A stretch of DNA of 58,980 nt from Candidatus Bipolaricaulota bacterium (GCA_018817505.1 JAHITR010000063.1:1-58980); one strand, 5' to 3'; counted from the stretch's first letter, positions 47,012 through 56,415 are shown. Notes: generated by a model from the sequence alone, not told the origin. A program made the numbers and translations.

Positions 47012-48162
47012 GCGTCCGGGTCTTCATTGGGTTGGTGTCCTTGATTGGCGTGATCTCACTTTCTGGGGCATGTGCGGAAACGAGCCTTGTCCATTTCACA
47101 AACAGCACGGACTTGACGCCTGGTTGTTTTCCACAGGGCCTGAAGCTGGAATCCGAACCGATCGAGGGCATTGAATGGCCGCCATTCCATGAGGAAGCTC
47201 TTTTCGGGCAAGTTCGATTGGGCGAGGGGACCCATCCGGTGATGATCGACCGCCATGATGAGGGATTCGATCTCTATGTCGATCATGACCGTACAGGTGT
47301 TCTGCAATCGGTTACGTGGGATCGCGTTCTTGTGGATGGCACATCTTTGGCCAGCGTTCCGTTTATCGTGCAGTATCGCGATCAGCAAACGGCTTCCTAT
47401 CAGGCCTTTCTTATGTGGAATGGCTTCACGCCCACTGTGCTAACGCTGTGTCGCGATTCCTATCGCGCTGGCAAAATTCAATTGGGCGAATCGACCTACA
47501 CGTTAGTCCTGTTTGACGAGGACACAGACGCGCGCTATGACGATCTAGCAGATGGCACCTTGGTTATCGACTCAGATGGGGACGGCTACCTGCTCGTGAC
47601 GTCGGATTCGCATGAAGTGTTCTTCCTCGATGAGCCGTTCAATCTAGGCGGCTTGGTGTATGAAGTAGCTGCTGTCGCGGAGGACGGATCGTGGATCGAG
47701 ATTGTAGAGTCAGATGCACAGGTGGCACCGAGGTATCCGCTGCTGGATGGGTTCCCTGCACCGGAATTTGAGGGGATCGATGCCTCGGGAGATCCCTTGT
47801 CGTCTGGCTCACTGCGAGGGAGCCTTCTTGTGCTTGACTTCTGGGCCAGCTGGTGTACTCCCTGCATTGCTGAGTTGCCAACGCTGGAAAGCATTGCTGC
47901 CCAATTTGCTGATCAAGGCGTCCGCGTCCTAGGGATCAACCTCGACCGCTCCGAGAGCGCATTCCGATCAGCCTTGGAGACACATGAAATCAGCTACGAT
48001 CAAATTTATGATTCAGATCGCGGGCCGATTGGCGACCTCTATCGAATTGAAGGCATTCCGATGATCTATATCATTGACCGTGAAGGGATCATTGCCGCAC
48101 GTGGTCTTCGAGGCGAAGCCTTGATGGGGGCGATTCGAGAACTCATTGACCGTGAGGAGTAG
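47008..48162 (+). CDS. Exported TlpA/ResA-like thioredoxin-domain protein with extra N-terminal domain
   Basis: 'LLVLDFWASWCTPCIAELPTLESIAAQFADQGVRVLGINLD' C-terminal redoxin; signal peptide. Confidence 0.88.
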   Translation: MSVRVFIGLVSLIGVISLSGACAETSLVHFTNSTDLTPGCFPQGLKLESEPIEGIEWPPFHEEALFGQVRLGEGTHPVMIDRHDEGFDLYVDHDRTGVLQSVTWDRVLVDGTSLASVPFIVQYRDQQTASYQAFLMWNGFTPTVLTLCRDSYRAGKIQLGESTYTLVLFDEDTDARYDDLADGTLVIDSDGDGYLLVTSDSHEVFFLDEPFNLGGLVYEVAAVAEDGSWIEIVESDAQVAPRYPLLDGFPAPEFEGIDASGDPLSSGSLRGSLLVLDFWASWCTPCIAELPTLESIAAQFADQGVRVLGINLDRSESAFRSALETHEISYDQIYDSDRGPIGDLYRIEGIPMIYIIDREGIIAARGLRGEALMGAIRELIDREE

Positions 48163-48170
48163 AACAAACG

Positions 48171-49208
48171 ATGAAATGGGCAGAGGCATGTAGATGGTGT
48201 GCGGGAGTTGTCTGGTTCCTCCTGGCAATTCTCGTGGCGGCATTCAGTGGATCCGCGCAGAGTTCCATTCTTGAATTCTCGTTCGACAGCGAGTCGCTGG
48301 CCATCCCACTCAACGGCGCGGCGTCTGTCTGGCTGCGAATAGACAATGCTTCTGTGTACGAAGCTGATGCCATTGAAATCGCGTGGCTGGACGGTCCCGT
48401 TCTTCTGAATCCAGTTGAGCCGATTGAGGTTCTCGATGCGTTCTCGGACGGGAGCATACCCATTATTTTGTCGGCGGGTAGTGATGCAGCGCTCGGGGAA
48501 AGCGAGGCTGTATTCGAAGTCTCCTATACCTACTGCATCAATGACCTTTGTTTCCAAATCATCGAACAGATGGCGCTTCGCCTTGAATTCATTCCCGCTG
48601 TTGTTGACCCTTTGGACGTCCAGATTGTAGATCCCGTTCTCATTCCACCCGAGGCTGAACCGTCTGCGTTTCCACCGCTGTTTGCAGTCATTCTGGGTTC
48701 TTGCCTGGCTGGTCTGCTGGTCGTTGGGAACATGTCGGGACGGCGCTGGTGGGTGACGCTTCTTCTCGTGGTCGTGATTGGCGTGGGATTGGGCTACGGG
48801 ATTCTGCTGAAGCAGGATCAGCAAGCACAGAGTATCGGAGCCGTATTGTGCACATCATGCGTCGGGATCGAAGAGACGCCGCACGAGCCCCCCGATCTCT
48901 CGGATAACGCGCGCGCCAGAGTTCAAGCGCTGACAGACAACACCGAGCTGCTTCTATTCACAGCCGTATGGTGTCACGCTTGTCCCTATGCGAAAGCCAT
49001 GGTGCAGCAAGTGGTTGCCGTCAATCCCCTGGTGACTGTTCAGCTCATTGACGTGGATGAATCCCAGAATGCAGCCAGCCAGTATGGCATCGTTCAATCA
49101 GGGAGAACGATTGTCCCTGCCATCCTGCGAGTGGACACAGGGGAAGTTATCTTTGGTATTGAGGATCTCGAAGCCCGGTTGATGTCCTTGTTGGAGGGAT
49201 CGCCATGA
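48171..49208 (+). CDS. Membrane protein with extracytoplasmic beta domain and C-terminal thioredoxin fold (CHAC)
   Basis: 'LLLFTAVWCHACPYAKAMVQQVV...GIVQSGRTIVPAILRVDTGEVI'; TM segments 'LFAVILGSCLAGLLVVG', 'WVTLLLVVVIGVGLGYGILL'. Confidence 0.8.
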   Translation: MKWAEACRWCAGVVWFLLAILVAAFSGSAQSSILEFSFDSESLAIPLNGAASVWLRIDNASVYEADAIEIAWLDGPVLLNPVEPIEVLDAFSDGSIPIILSAGSDAALGESEAVFEVSYTYCINDLCFQIIEQMALRLEFIPAVVDPLDVQIVDPVLIPPEAEPSAFPPLFAVILGSCLAGLLVVGNMSGRRWWVTLLLVVVIGVGLGYGILLKQDQQAQSIGAVLCTSCVGIEETPHEPPDLSDNARARVQALTDNTELLLFTAVWCHACPYAKAMVQQVVAVNPLVTVQLIDVDESQNAASQYGIVQSGRTIVPAILRVDTGEVIFGIEDLEARLMSLLEGSP

Positions 49209-49972
49209 AGATTGCGCGGGCACGTCGCGTTGGCCAGTCGCTGGGGTTGCTGTTGGGATTCTTCGGCATTACCGGCATTGGGATGACGCATCTGATCTTC
49301 CCCGGCCTTCACTGCTATGCCTGTCCTTGGGCGATCACGGTCTGCCCCATTGGATTGGCGCAGAACCTGGTGATCTTCGGAACGCCTCCCTACTTTTGGA
49401 TGGGGATGATCGTCGCCTATGGCTTGGCAGCAGGGCGCGGATTCTGCGGATGGTTTTGTCCGTTTGGCACGTTGAATGATCTGCTTTCTTTCCGCAAGGT
49501 CAAGATTGGGGACGCTTTGTCCTACTCCAAATTCGTTGTCCTGGCAGGAACGATTCTCGCGGCCTGGATCTTTGCCGACACGATGTTCTGCAAGCTCTGT
49601 CCAGCAGCTTCGATTGAGGCTTCGATACCCTACTTGATCATGGGGGTGGCAAAGGTCAATCGCCCATTTCTTGTTCACATGGGGACACTGGCCGCGACGT
49701 TGGCGGGTATGGTGCTGATCGCTCGTTTTTGGTGCCGCTACCTTTGTCCGATGGGCGCGCTGCTCGCATTGTTCAATCGGGTGAGCTTCCTCAAGCTCAA
49801 GTTGGACAAGCATCGGTGCAGCGGATGCGCGGTTTGTACCACAGTATGCCCGATGGGGATTGAACCTCACGAACAGTATGACAACCACAATTGCATCAAG
49901 TGCGGACGCTGCGTTGACACGTGCCATCTCGGGGCGCTGTCCTTGGGATTCGGCGTGAAGGACGACAAATGA
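49205..49972 (+). CDS. NapH/YccM-like membrane-bound polyferredoxin
   Basis: 'CSGCAVCTTVCPMG' and 'CIKCGRCVDTCHLG'; 'GRGFCGWFCPFGTLNDLL', 'FWCRYLCPMGALLALFNR'. Confidence 0.88.
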   Translation: MKIARARRVGQSLGLLLGFFGITGIGMTHLIFPGLHCYACPWAITVCPIGLAQNLVIFGTPPYFWMGMIVAYGLAAGRGFCGWFCPFGTLNDLLSFRKVKIGDALSYSKFVVLAGTILAAWIFADTMFCKLCPAASIEASIPYLIMGVAKVNRPFLVHMGTLAATLAGMVLIARFWCRYLCPMGALLALFNRVSFLKLKLDKHRCSGCAVCTTVCPMGIEPHEQYDNHNCIKCGRCVDTCHLGALSLGFGVKDDK

Positions 49973-50748
49973 TCCGCTACATGCTGCTGGGGCTCGTACA
50001 AGGATTTACGGAATTCCTTCCCGTATCGAGTTCAGGGCATCTTGTGCTGGCCGAGCATCTTCTCAATCTTGATCCTCCTGGCGTGCTGCTTGAGACGATG
50101 TTGCATTGGGGAACCCTAGCAGCGGTGCTCATTGTCTTCCGTCAAGACATCGTGTCCTTGTTGAAATCCCTGCGAGGCAAGGGGCGCGTCGAACAGCGCA
50201 AGGAAGTCGGATTTCTCATTGTTGGCACGGTTCCGGTTGTTGCCGTCGGCTTGTTGTTGCGGGAGACGATTCAATCGGCCTTCTCGTCGTTGATCGGAGT
50301 GGGCATCGGGCTGCTCATCACAGCGACACTGCTTGCTGTCAGCTACTTGGCGCGGCGACGTGCCCGACGTGCTGTGATCCACTTCCCCGACGCAGTGGCT
50401 ATCGGGCTGGCGCAGGCCATCGCGGTCTTCCCTGGCATCTCTCGTAGCGGTACAACCATTTCCGTCGGAACGCTCACGGGCTTGACTGCTGCCCAAGCAG
50501 CCCGGTTCTCATTCCTATTGGCCATTCCTGCATTGTTTGGAGCCGGGCTTCTTCATTTGCCAGAAGCGGTGCAGTCGCTGGGAACGCAGAATGGGGCAGG
50601 CATCCTCCTCGGAGCAGCGTGTGCTTTTGGCAGCGGATGGCTCGCGCTCCGCTCTGCGCTTGCGCTCATTGCACGGGGCCGCTTCTGGATTTTTGCCGTG
50701 TACTGCGCTCTTGTGGGCGGCGCGACGATTGTCTGGTCAGTCCTCTAG
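49969..50748 (+). CDS. uppP: Undecaprenyl-diphosphatase (BacA/UppP)
   Basis: 'GLVQGFTEFLPVSSSGHLVLAEHLL' and 'FPGISRSGTTISVGTLTGL'. Confidence 0.95.
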   Translation: MIRYMLLGLVQGFTEFLPVSSSGHLVLAEHLLNLDPPGVLLETMLHWGTLAAVLIVFRQDIVSLLKSLRGKGRVEQRKEVGFLIVGTVPVVAVGLLLRETIQSAFSSLIGVGIGLLITATLLAVSYLARRRARRAVIHFPDAVAIGLAQAIAVFPGISRSGTTISVGTLTGLTAAQAARFSFLLAIPALFGAGLLHLPEAVQSLGTQNGAGILLGAACAFGSGWLALRSALALIARGRFWIFAVYCALVGGATIVWSVL

Positions 50749-50783
50749 CACAAAATGCAGCCCGAGTTGGGAGATAGAGGGGC

Positions 50784-51980
50784 CTACTCCAGACCCTCTC
50801 CCAGTACAGAGATGAACGTGACGACGGCGATCGCAGCCACAAGAAGGATGCCTACAATGGCCGCGCCCACGGAAGAAACTGTTTTCGCAGGGACGACCTC
50901 ATACGAAATCGTCTGCCGCCCCAGTTTCGTGCCCGGTTCGTCTGCTCGCTCCACCCAAATTTCCCACGTCCATCGTCCGATGTCAGATTCTGTGGCCGCT
51001 TTGTTGAACCACATCCACTCTGAATTGAGAGGGCGAGGCTCGCTCACCAGGCTTTTTCGGGAAGCCACATAACGTGGCGTCCCCGACGTCGCCCCGTCAA
51101 GCGTGGCATAGACCACTTGCCCTGTAGGCTTTGTGACGCGGGCATAGGGAACGAGTGCGTACGATGTTCCTGGGGCGGTCATTGTCAGAACAATGCGATT
51201 TCCCACCTGATAGCTTGCGCCGTCGTTTGCTGTGCCAATCTTCAAAGCGATGTCGCTGGCTGATTTGCCAGCGACAACGACGAAGCGATCGATGATGTAG
51301 TTGCCGTGGACGCCTGCCTCAAGCGTCGTTCGAACACCGAACGGGCTGGCTGGGTCAGGGTTGAATGGATCGACAATGGTGTATACACCATCTCGCTTGC
51401 CCGTCAGAATCACCCAGTGACAATCCTCACTCTGAGTGGAGCCACCGTTGCAGAAGGCTCCCCAGTGGACGCCAGCGACCACCAAATAGCCTTGCCGTAG
51501 CGCGTGGTCAATGACCACCGCAGACACAGGATTAATCCCGACCTCGCTTCGGTTCACGTGTGTACTGATCTCCAGCTCCGCAGGCAGCTGTCCCCAGATG
51601 AGGCAGCAATTGCCTTGCAGATCTTGAGAGCATTGGCCGTAGCCTCCAGTCTCACGCAGCCAATCATTGAAGATACCGGGATCCATGCCTGTACGAGCTT
51701 CTCCTGAGCAGGAGCGACTCGCTGAAACGGAGACGGCGATGTCGTAATAGGCGAGAACGGACGAGAATGCAGTCACCAAGCACCCCGTCGTGCAGATTTC
51801 ATCAGGACAGCCTCCGGTTCCCAATATGCAATTGCCCCAGGCATCTTCACCCTCCGTGTAGGCCTGATTGAAGGCAGGCACGACTCGAGGCAACTGGATG
51901 TCTTGGCCGAAAGAAAGAAGACCCATACTGACGACAAAGAACAGGCTCATGCACCATGCTTGCCGCCTTGGTTTCTTCAT
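50784..51980 (-). CDS. Secreted C39-like cysteine peptidase with C-terminal TM anchor
   Basis: signal peptide; 'TTGCLVTAFSSVLAYYD' and 'DCHWVILTGKRDGVYTIVDPFNP'; C-terminal 'GAAIVGILLVAAIAVVTFISVL'. Confidence 0.7.
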   Translation of the reverse strand: MKKPRRQAWCMSLFFVVSMGLLSFGQDIQLPRVVPAFNQAYTEGEDAWGNCILGTGGCPDEICTTGCLVTAFSSVLAYYDIAVSVSASRSCSGEARTGMDPGIFNDWLRETGGYGQCSQDLQGNCCLIWGQLPAELEISTHVNRSEVGINPVSAVVIDHALRQGYLVVAGVHWGAFCNGGSTQSEDCHWVILTGKRDGVYTIVDPFNPDPASPFGVRTTLEAGVHGNYIIDRFVVVAGKSASDIALKIGTANDGASYQVGNRIVLTMTAPGTSYALVPYARVTKPTGQVVYATLDGATSGTPRYVASRKSLVSEPRPLNSEWMWFNKAATESDIGRWTWEIWVERADEPGTKLGRQTISYEVVPAKTVSSVGAAIVGILLVAAIAVVTFISVLGEGLE

Positions 51981-52729
51981 AGGAGAACCTCTCGGAGCCG
52001 TGTTGTTTGAGACGTGACGATTGTGGGTTGAATGGTAGGGATCACACGATCTTCATCGTGCTTGATCCAAGCGGTATACATACCTGCGTTGTGGGCACCC
52101 ACGATGTCTGCATCATAATTGTCTCCCACGAACAGTGAATGTTTCGCTGGCACATCCAATTCATTCAGCAACAACCGAAATGCTTGCGGATCCGGCTTGT
52201 AGACGCCAACGTCGCCAGCGACGATGATGGCATCGAACAGGGTGTCGAATCCGAGTGCCTTGAGCTTGTCCCACTGAAGAAACGTCGGGCCATTGGTAAA
52301 CAATCCGAGTCGATAGGTTGATCTGAGATCAGCCAGAAACCCATCGATGCCCGGATAGGCGAGAACTCCAGATTCACGGCGTATGTCATCATAGGCTTGT
52401 GATACCTTGAGGATTGTCGACGCATCGGAGAATCCCTGATCCTCGAACAGCGTGGTCATGATTTGAAGGCGTATTGTGTCGATTGACTCCGCGGTTCGTT
52501 CCAACTCAAGCCAACGAGTGTTGTAGCGATCAGCGGCTGTCGTCAGGTCTCCCAAACAATCGAGCGGACATGAGGCGCGACTCAGCGCCTGCTCCAAAGC
52601 CTGCTGTGTGGAAAGGGGATAATAGCTCAGCGTCCAGTCCAAATCGAAGCAAACCGCCTGCAATTTCTCCGCGAATGGTTGAATGATAGGGCGCCCCTCT
52701 CTTATGCTTAGTTGAAGCCGCGAACGCAA
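51977..52729 (-). CDS. HAD-superfamily hydrolase (start codon uncertain)
   Basis: 'AVCFDLDWTLSYYPL', 'LGLFTNGPTFLQWDKLKALG', 'VYKPDPQAFRLLL...SLFVGDNYDADIVGAHNAGM'. Confidence 0.88.
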   Translation of the reverse strand: MRSRLQLSIREGRPIIQPFAEKLQAVCFDLDWTLSYYPLSTQQALEQALSRASCPLDCLGDLTTAADRYNTRWLELERTAESIDTIRLQIMTTLFEDQGFSDASTILKVSQAYDDIRRESGVLAYPGIDGFLADLRSTYRLGLFTNGPTFLQWDKLKALGFDTLFDAIIVAGDVGVYKPDPQAFRLLLNELDVPAKHSLFVGDNYDADIVGAHNAGMYTAWIKHDEDRVIPTIQPTIVTSQTTRLREVLL

Positions 52730-52772
52730 ACGATCATAGCAACGCGGATTCAAAGCTGCAAGGGGGCGCATT

Positions 52773-53375
52773 GTGCGCATCATCAGTGGAAGTCGCAAAG
52801 GGCGCAAGCTCGTGGAATGGGAGCAAGAAGGCATTCGCCCAATGCGCGATTTCGTGCGCAGCGCCCTGTTCAGTATTCTCAATGACTTCGTGCCTGATGC
52901 CGCATTCCTCGATCTGTGCTGTGGAACAGGCAGCGTCGGTCTTGAGGCCCTGTCGCGAGGAGCCTCTTCTTGCCTGTTCGTTGATCTTTCTCCGGATTCC
53001 TGTGGCATTGTGCGGCGCAATCTTGAAGCGCTCGATTTCCTGACCGAAGGACGTGTCATCGAAGGGGATGCCGTCGCTGTGATCGGCGAGCTCGGACGTC
53101 GAGCTAGACGATTTGACGTCATTTTCATTGGCCCTCCCTACTATCAGGAGCTGGTACCTGCCATCCTGAGCGCGTTGGCCGATGGTCGGCTCCTGGCCGA
53201 GGATTTTGTGGTCGTCGCTGAGATTCATCACAAGGAGACTGCGGCCGATGCCTATGGCGTCCTCGAACGAGTCGACACTCGACGCTATGGCGACAATCAA
53301 CTGTTGTTCTATCGTCGTGCAGACGGCCAGCCGATAAGTAAACCACAGGAGGAATCAGCATGGCGGAACGAATGA
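52773..53375 (+). CDS. rsmD: 16S rRNA (guanine966-N2)-methyltransferase RsmD
   Basis: GTG start; 'MRIISGSRKGRKL', 'FLDLCCGTGSVGLEALSRGA', 'DVIFIGPPYY'. Confidence 0.93.
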   Translation: MRIISGSRKGRKLVEWEQEGIRPMRDFVRSALFSILNDFVPDAAFLDLCCGTGSVGLEALSRGASSCLFVDLSPDSCGIVRRNLEALDFLTEGRVIEGDAVAVIGELGRRARRFDVIFIGPPYYQELVPAILSALADGRLLAEDFVVVAEIHHKETAADAYGVLERVDTRRYGDNQLLFYRRADGQPISKPQEESAWRNE

Positions 53376-54157
53376 TCCTGATCACCAATGATGACGGTGT
53401 GAATGCACCCGGCCTGCTGGCGCTCAAGAAGGCGCTAGATGGCGTTGCTCGTGTCGAAGTCTATGCTCCGGATCGAAACTGGTCTGCAGCCAGCCGCACG
53501 CGAACGTTCCACAAGCCGTTGCGCGTTGACGAAGTGCGGCTGCTCGATGGAAGTCGCGGCTTCGCGACCAGCGGAACGCCCTCAGACTGTGTGTCGCTCG
53601 CTCTGCTCGGCTTGCTGGATCGGTTGCCCGACTTGATCGTGTCTGGGATCAATGATGGACTGAATCTGGGGCGCGATGTGTCCTATTCGGGCACCGTGGC
53701 TGCGGCCATGGAAGGAGTCCGCTCAGGCGTTCCTGCTGTGGCAATCTCGTTCGATACCAGTGGGGATCGCTCCGAAATGCCGAACTACACCATGACCGCT
53801 GAGTACGCTGCCCGATTTGCCGCCTTCTTGTTGGATCAGCAGGAGCTTCCAACGAACATCGTGCTCAATGTCAACGTTCCCTATGCGCCGATGGGAAGAA
53901 AACTGGAAACGCGTATCACGCGACTGGGTGGAGACGCTTACAGCAACTACCTCGTCACTGGCAAGGATCCACAGGGGCGCAATTACTACTGGATCAGCGG
54001 GGATCCACTTACCAAGGGATCCAAAGAGGCCGAAAGCACGGACATCGGGGCCATTTCCGCTGGCTACGTCTCAGTGACACCCATTCATCTGGACATGACT
54101 GAACATGAGCTTCTGGCACCGTTGGCTGAGTGGCTGCCGAGCCTCAACGCGGTCTAG
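53360..54157 (+). CDS. surE: 5'/3'-nucleotidase SurE
   Basis: 'MILITNDDGVNAPGLLALKKAL', 'SGTPSDCVSLAL', 'VSGINDGLNLGRDVSYSGTVAAAMEG'. Confidence 0.95.
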   Translation: MAERMILITNDDGVNAPGLLALKKALDGVARVEVYAPDRNWSAASRTRTFHKPLRVDEVRLLDGSRGFATSGTPSDCVSLALLGLLDRLPDLIVSGINDGLNLGRDVSYSGTVAAAMEGVRSGVPAVAISFDTSGDRSEMPNYTMTAEYAARFAAFLLDQQELPTNIVLNVNVPYAPMGRKLETRITRLGGDAYSNYLVTGKDPQGRNYYWISGDPLTKGSKEAESTDIGAISAGYVSVTPIHLDMTEHELLAPLAEWLPSLNAV

Positions 54158-54426
54158 GCCTTCCAGATTGTCCACGCGCCAACGATGAGGAACAGACCGC
54201 CTGCAACATAGTGCAACACCCGCGTGCTTGATTCTGGCAGCAAGCGGGGCAATGTGCAGCCGAGAACAACGGCCAGCACTGTGGATGCAAGCAACGCAGT
54301 TCCAGCTCCGATGAGGACAGCCCACGGATTGTTGCGACTGGCCATTGCCAGCACTGCCAGTTGCGTTTTGTCCCCCAACTCTGCGAGAAAGATCAAGGCA
54401 AAAGTGGCCAATATCGTTCGGATCAT
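54154..54426 (-). CDS. TMEM165/GDT1 (UPF0016) family protein, single repeat
   Basis: 'FLAELGDKTQLAVLAMA' (E-x-G-D-K-T/S), ~90 aa. Confidence 0.85.
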   Translation of the reverse strand: MIRTILATFALIFLAELGDKTQLAVLAMASRNNPWAVLIGAGTALLASTVLAVVLGCTLPRLLPESSTRVLHYVAGGLFLIVGAWTIWKA

Positions 54427-54538
54427 AGCTCTCCTTGGCAAATCAGAGCGAATTGTATTCGACGAAGCAACCGCTGTAAACGTGGTTTGTGAGCAAGCGG
54501 ACTCCTCACTACACTACTCACAGGATTCGGAGGATGAC

Positions 54539-55054
54539 ATGTTTCGACGAGTTGTGTATCAGTACTACACGAATGTGAACTACCTCACCTGTGAACAGTG
54601 CCTGGCTTTGCACGGCCTGATTCGCAGGAAACCGGAAGCATTCCCGCGGATCGATCACGATTGTGCGTCTTCGATTCTGCCCATCCTGAGGAAAGAATTG
54701 CGCCAGTCCCGTGAAAAATCGCGACGGATGCGCCTTCGAGCACAGGGAGAACTGGCGCGCCGATCGCTGTTTGAGCGAGCGCTGAGTATTCTGCCCATTG
54801 AACCTGACGAGTCGCTGGAACTGCTTGCTCGGGCGGCTAGCATTGACCTATACATCCCCGACATCGAACGGCTGGTCCAAACACACGACGGCTTTCTGCG
54901 GTCACACCCCGATCTGCGGGATCGATTGCGACGCCAATGGCTGAAGGCCTACTCTGACAAATTCGGTTGGCGACGATATGAGCTGTTGCCCGAAGTGATG
55001 CGACTGCAACGGGAAAAGGCGGGCTTAGCTCGCATCCAGGAGTTGCTCGGATGA
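54539..55054 (+). CDS. Conserved-looking protein of unknown function
   Basis: 171 aa ORF with GGAGG upstream; overlaps downstream comEA-like start. Confidence 0.6.
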   Translation: MFRRVVYQYYTNVNYLTCEQCLALHGLIRRKPEAFPRIDHDCASSILPILRKELRQSREKSRRMRLRAQGELARRSLFERALSILPIEPDESLELLARAASIDLYIPDIERLVQTHDGFLRSHPDLRDRLRRQWLKAYSDKFGWRRYELLPEVMRLQREKAGLARIQELLG

Positions 55055-55434
55055 AGAAACAAGCTGTGGTCATTCAAGAGCGTGGTCTGATGCTCCTGAT
55101 CGGCGTGGCCGTATTGACCTCGGGTTTGCTTCTATTCACCGATCAAGTGACCACCAGCCACGTGTCGTTCCCGGCGATGATTCATCTGCAGCATGTTCAA
55201 GTACTGCTACCGGACTTCGTCGAACGGATGCCTGTCAATATCAATAGTGCAACGAGTGATGAATTGATCACACTTCCTGGGATAGGCCCTGCATTGGCGC
55301 AACGAATCATCGAGGAACGCCGTGAGAACGGGCCATTCGGAACGGTCGAGGACCTGGTGCGAGTTAGCGGGATCGGGCCCAAGACGGTCGAGGGACTGGT
55401 CGATTGTGCTGTTGCCAGCCCAACCGACATATAG
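55051..55434 (+). CDS. comEA: ComEA-like helix-hairpin-helix protein
   Basis: N-terminal TM and 'NINSATSDELITLPGIGPALAQRIIEERRENGPFGTVEDLVRVSGIGPKTVEGL'. Confidence 0.88.
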   Translation: MKKQAVVIQERGLMLLIGVAVLTSGLLLFTDQVTTSHVSFPAMIHLQHVQVLLPDFVERMPVNINSATSDELITLPGIGPALAQRIIEERRENGPFGTVEDLVRVSGIGPKTVEGLVDCAVASPTDI

Positions 55435-55443
55435 CCTGATCTC

Positions 55444-56415
55444 CTAGTAGAAAACCGTGCGTGTTCGATGTCTCTTGCTTTGCGCTTTGTATCGCGGATT
55501 CTGGCCCTGATGCCACAGCATCTGATCCACATCGCGAGCGGTCCAACGGTATCCAGCATTCGCGGCTGCTTCGATGATTAATTCGACGGCATGAACGCTG
55601 CATGCGCGAATCTCGATCTCCTCGTCAGACCCTTCAGGTATCAGGCGCTCCGCCTCGATGTCGGCAATCAACTTCGGCGTGTACTCGAGAATTCCTTCGA
55701 CACGAAGCACATGAGGAACGAGGTTGTCTGCGAAGATCGTCAGCTCGTCAAGATCGTCGAATTGGCCCAGGCCATGCTCTCGCAATGCAAGGGAGAGGTC
55801 GGATGCCAACAGCTGTGAGCGTTTGTAGAAAGGCACTTCAGCGCCGTGATAGAGACTAACATCGCGGAACAACGGTTGCTCGGAGAGGAGACTCACCAAG
55901 TGCGATGCTTGATGATCGGCTGCCTCAATGCACCTTGTGAAACTACCATTGAAGCGAGAGACTAAATCCTCACCGAGATCGTTCCACGACGTGGCAAACC
56001 GGTCCATGAGCTCGGCCATGGCGGCGTTTTGAGTATCTTGCTGGAATAGTGCTGCGCAATCTGATGCCGAGATGCCAGCAAGTTGTTGGGCAGTGAACGG
56101 GCCGTTCGATGCAAACCGCTCTGTCAATGCGGTGGCGATGGTGTAGTAGCCAGACATGCCCGAACGCTTGTGCAGATGAGGGAAGTAGCCCGAACCAAAA
56201 TTGACGGCTGCGAGGGTCATGAAGAACCCAATCGTATCCTCTGTCTCACCGACAAAGTGAGAGTTCGTATCCAGCGCAGGAATGACCGGAGATTCAGCTA
56301 GCAGAGGAGTGATGGTGACCGGGATGTGCTCAACGATGATGTGGACGTGGCGTGATTGCTCAGCCACCCAGCGGCATTGATCGCGGATGTCATCAAACAC
56401 GCTCGTCCCTTCCAT
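55444..56415 (-). CDS. DUF2419 / queuosine salvage protein (Qng1-like queuosine nucleoside glycosidase) homolog
   Basis: 'FFMTLAAVNFGSGYFPHL', 'VPFYKRSQLLASDLSLAL', 'FADNLVPHVLRVEGILEYTPKLIADIEAERLIPEGSDEEIEIRACSVHAVELI' match the family's signature regions. Confidence 0.78.
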   Translation of the reverse strand: MEGTSVFDDIRDQCRWVAEQSRHVHIIVEHIPVTITPLLAESPVIPALDTNSHFVGETEDTIGFFMTLAAVNFGSGYFPHLHKRSGMSGYYTIATALTERFASNGPFTAQQLAGISASDCAALFQQDTQNAAMAELMDRFATSWNDLGEDLVSRFNGSFTRCIEAADHQASHLVSLLSEQPLFRDVSLYHGAEVPFYKRSQLLASDLSLALREHGLGQFDDLDELTIFADNLVPHVLRVEGILEYTPKLIADIEAERLIPEGSDEEIEIRACSVHAVELIIEAAANAGYRWTARDVDQMLWHQGQNPRYKAQSKRHRTRTVFY

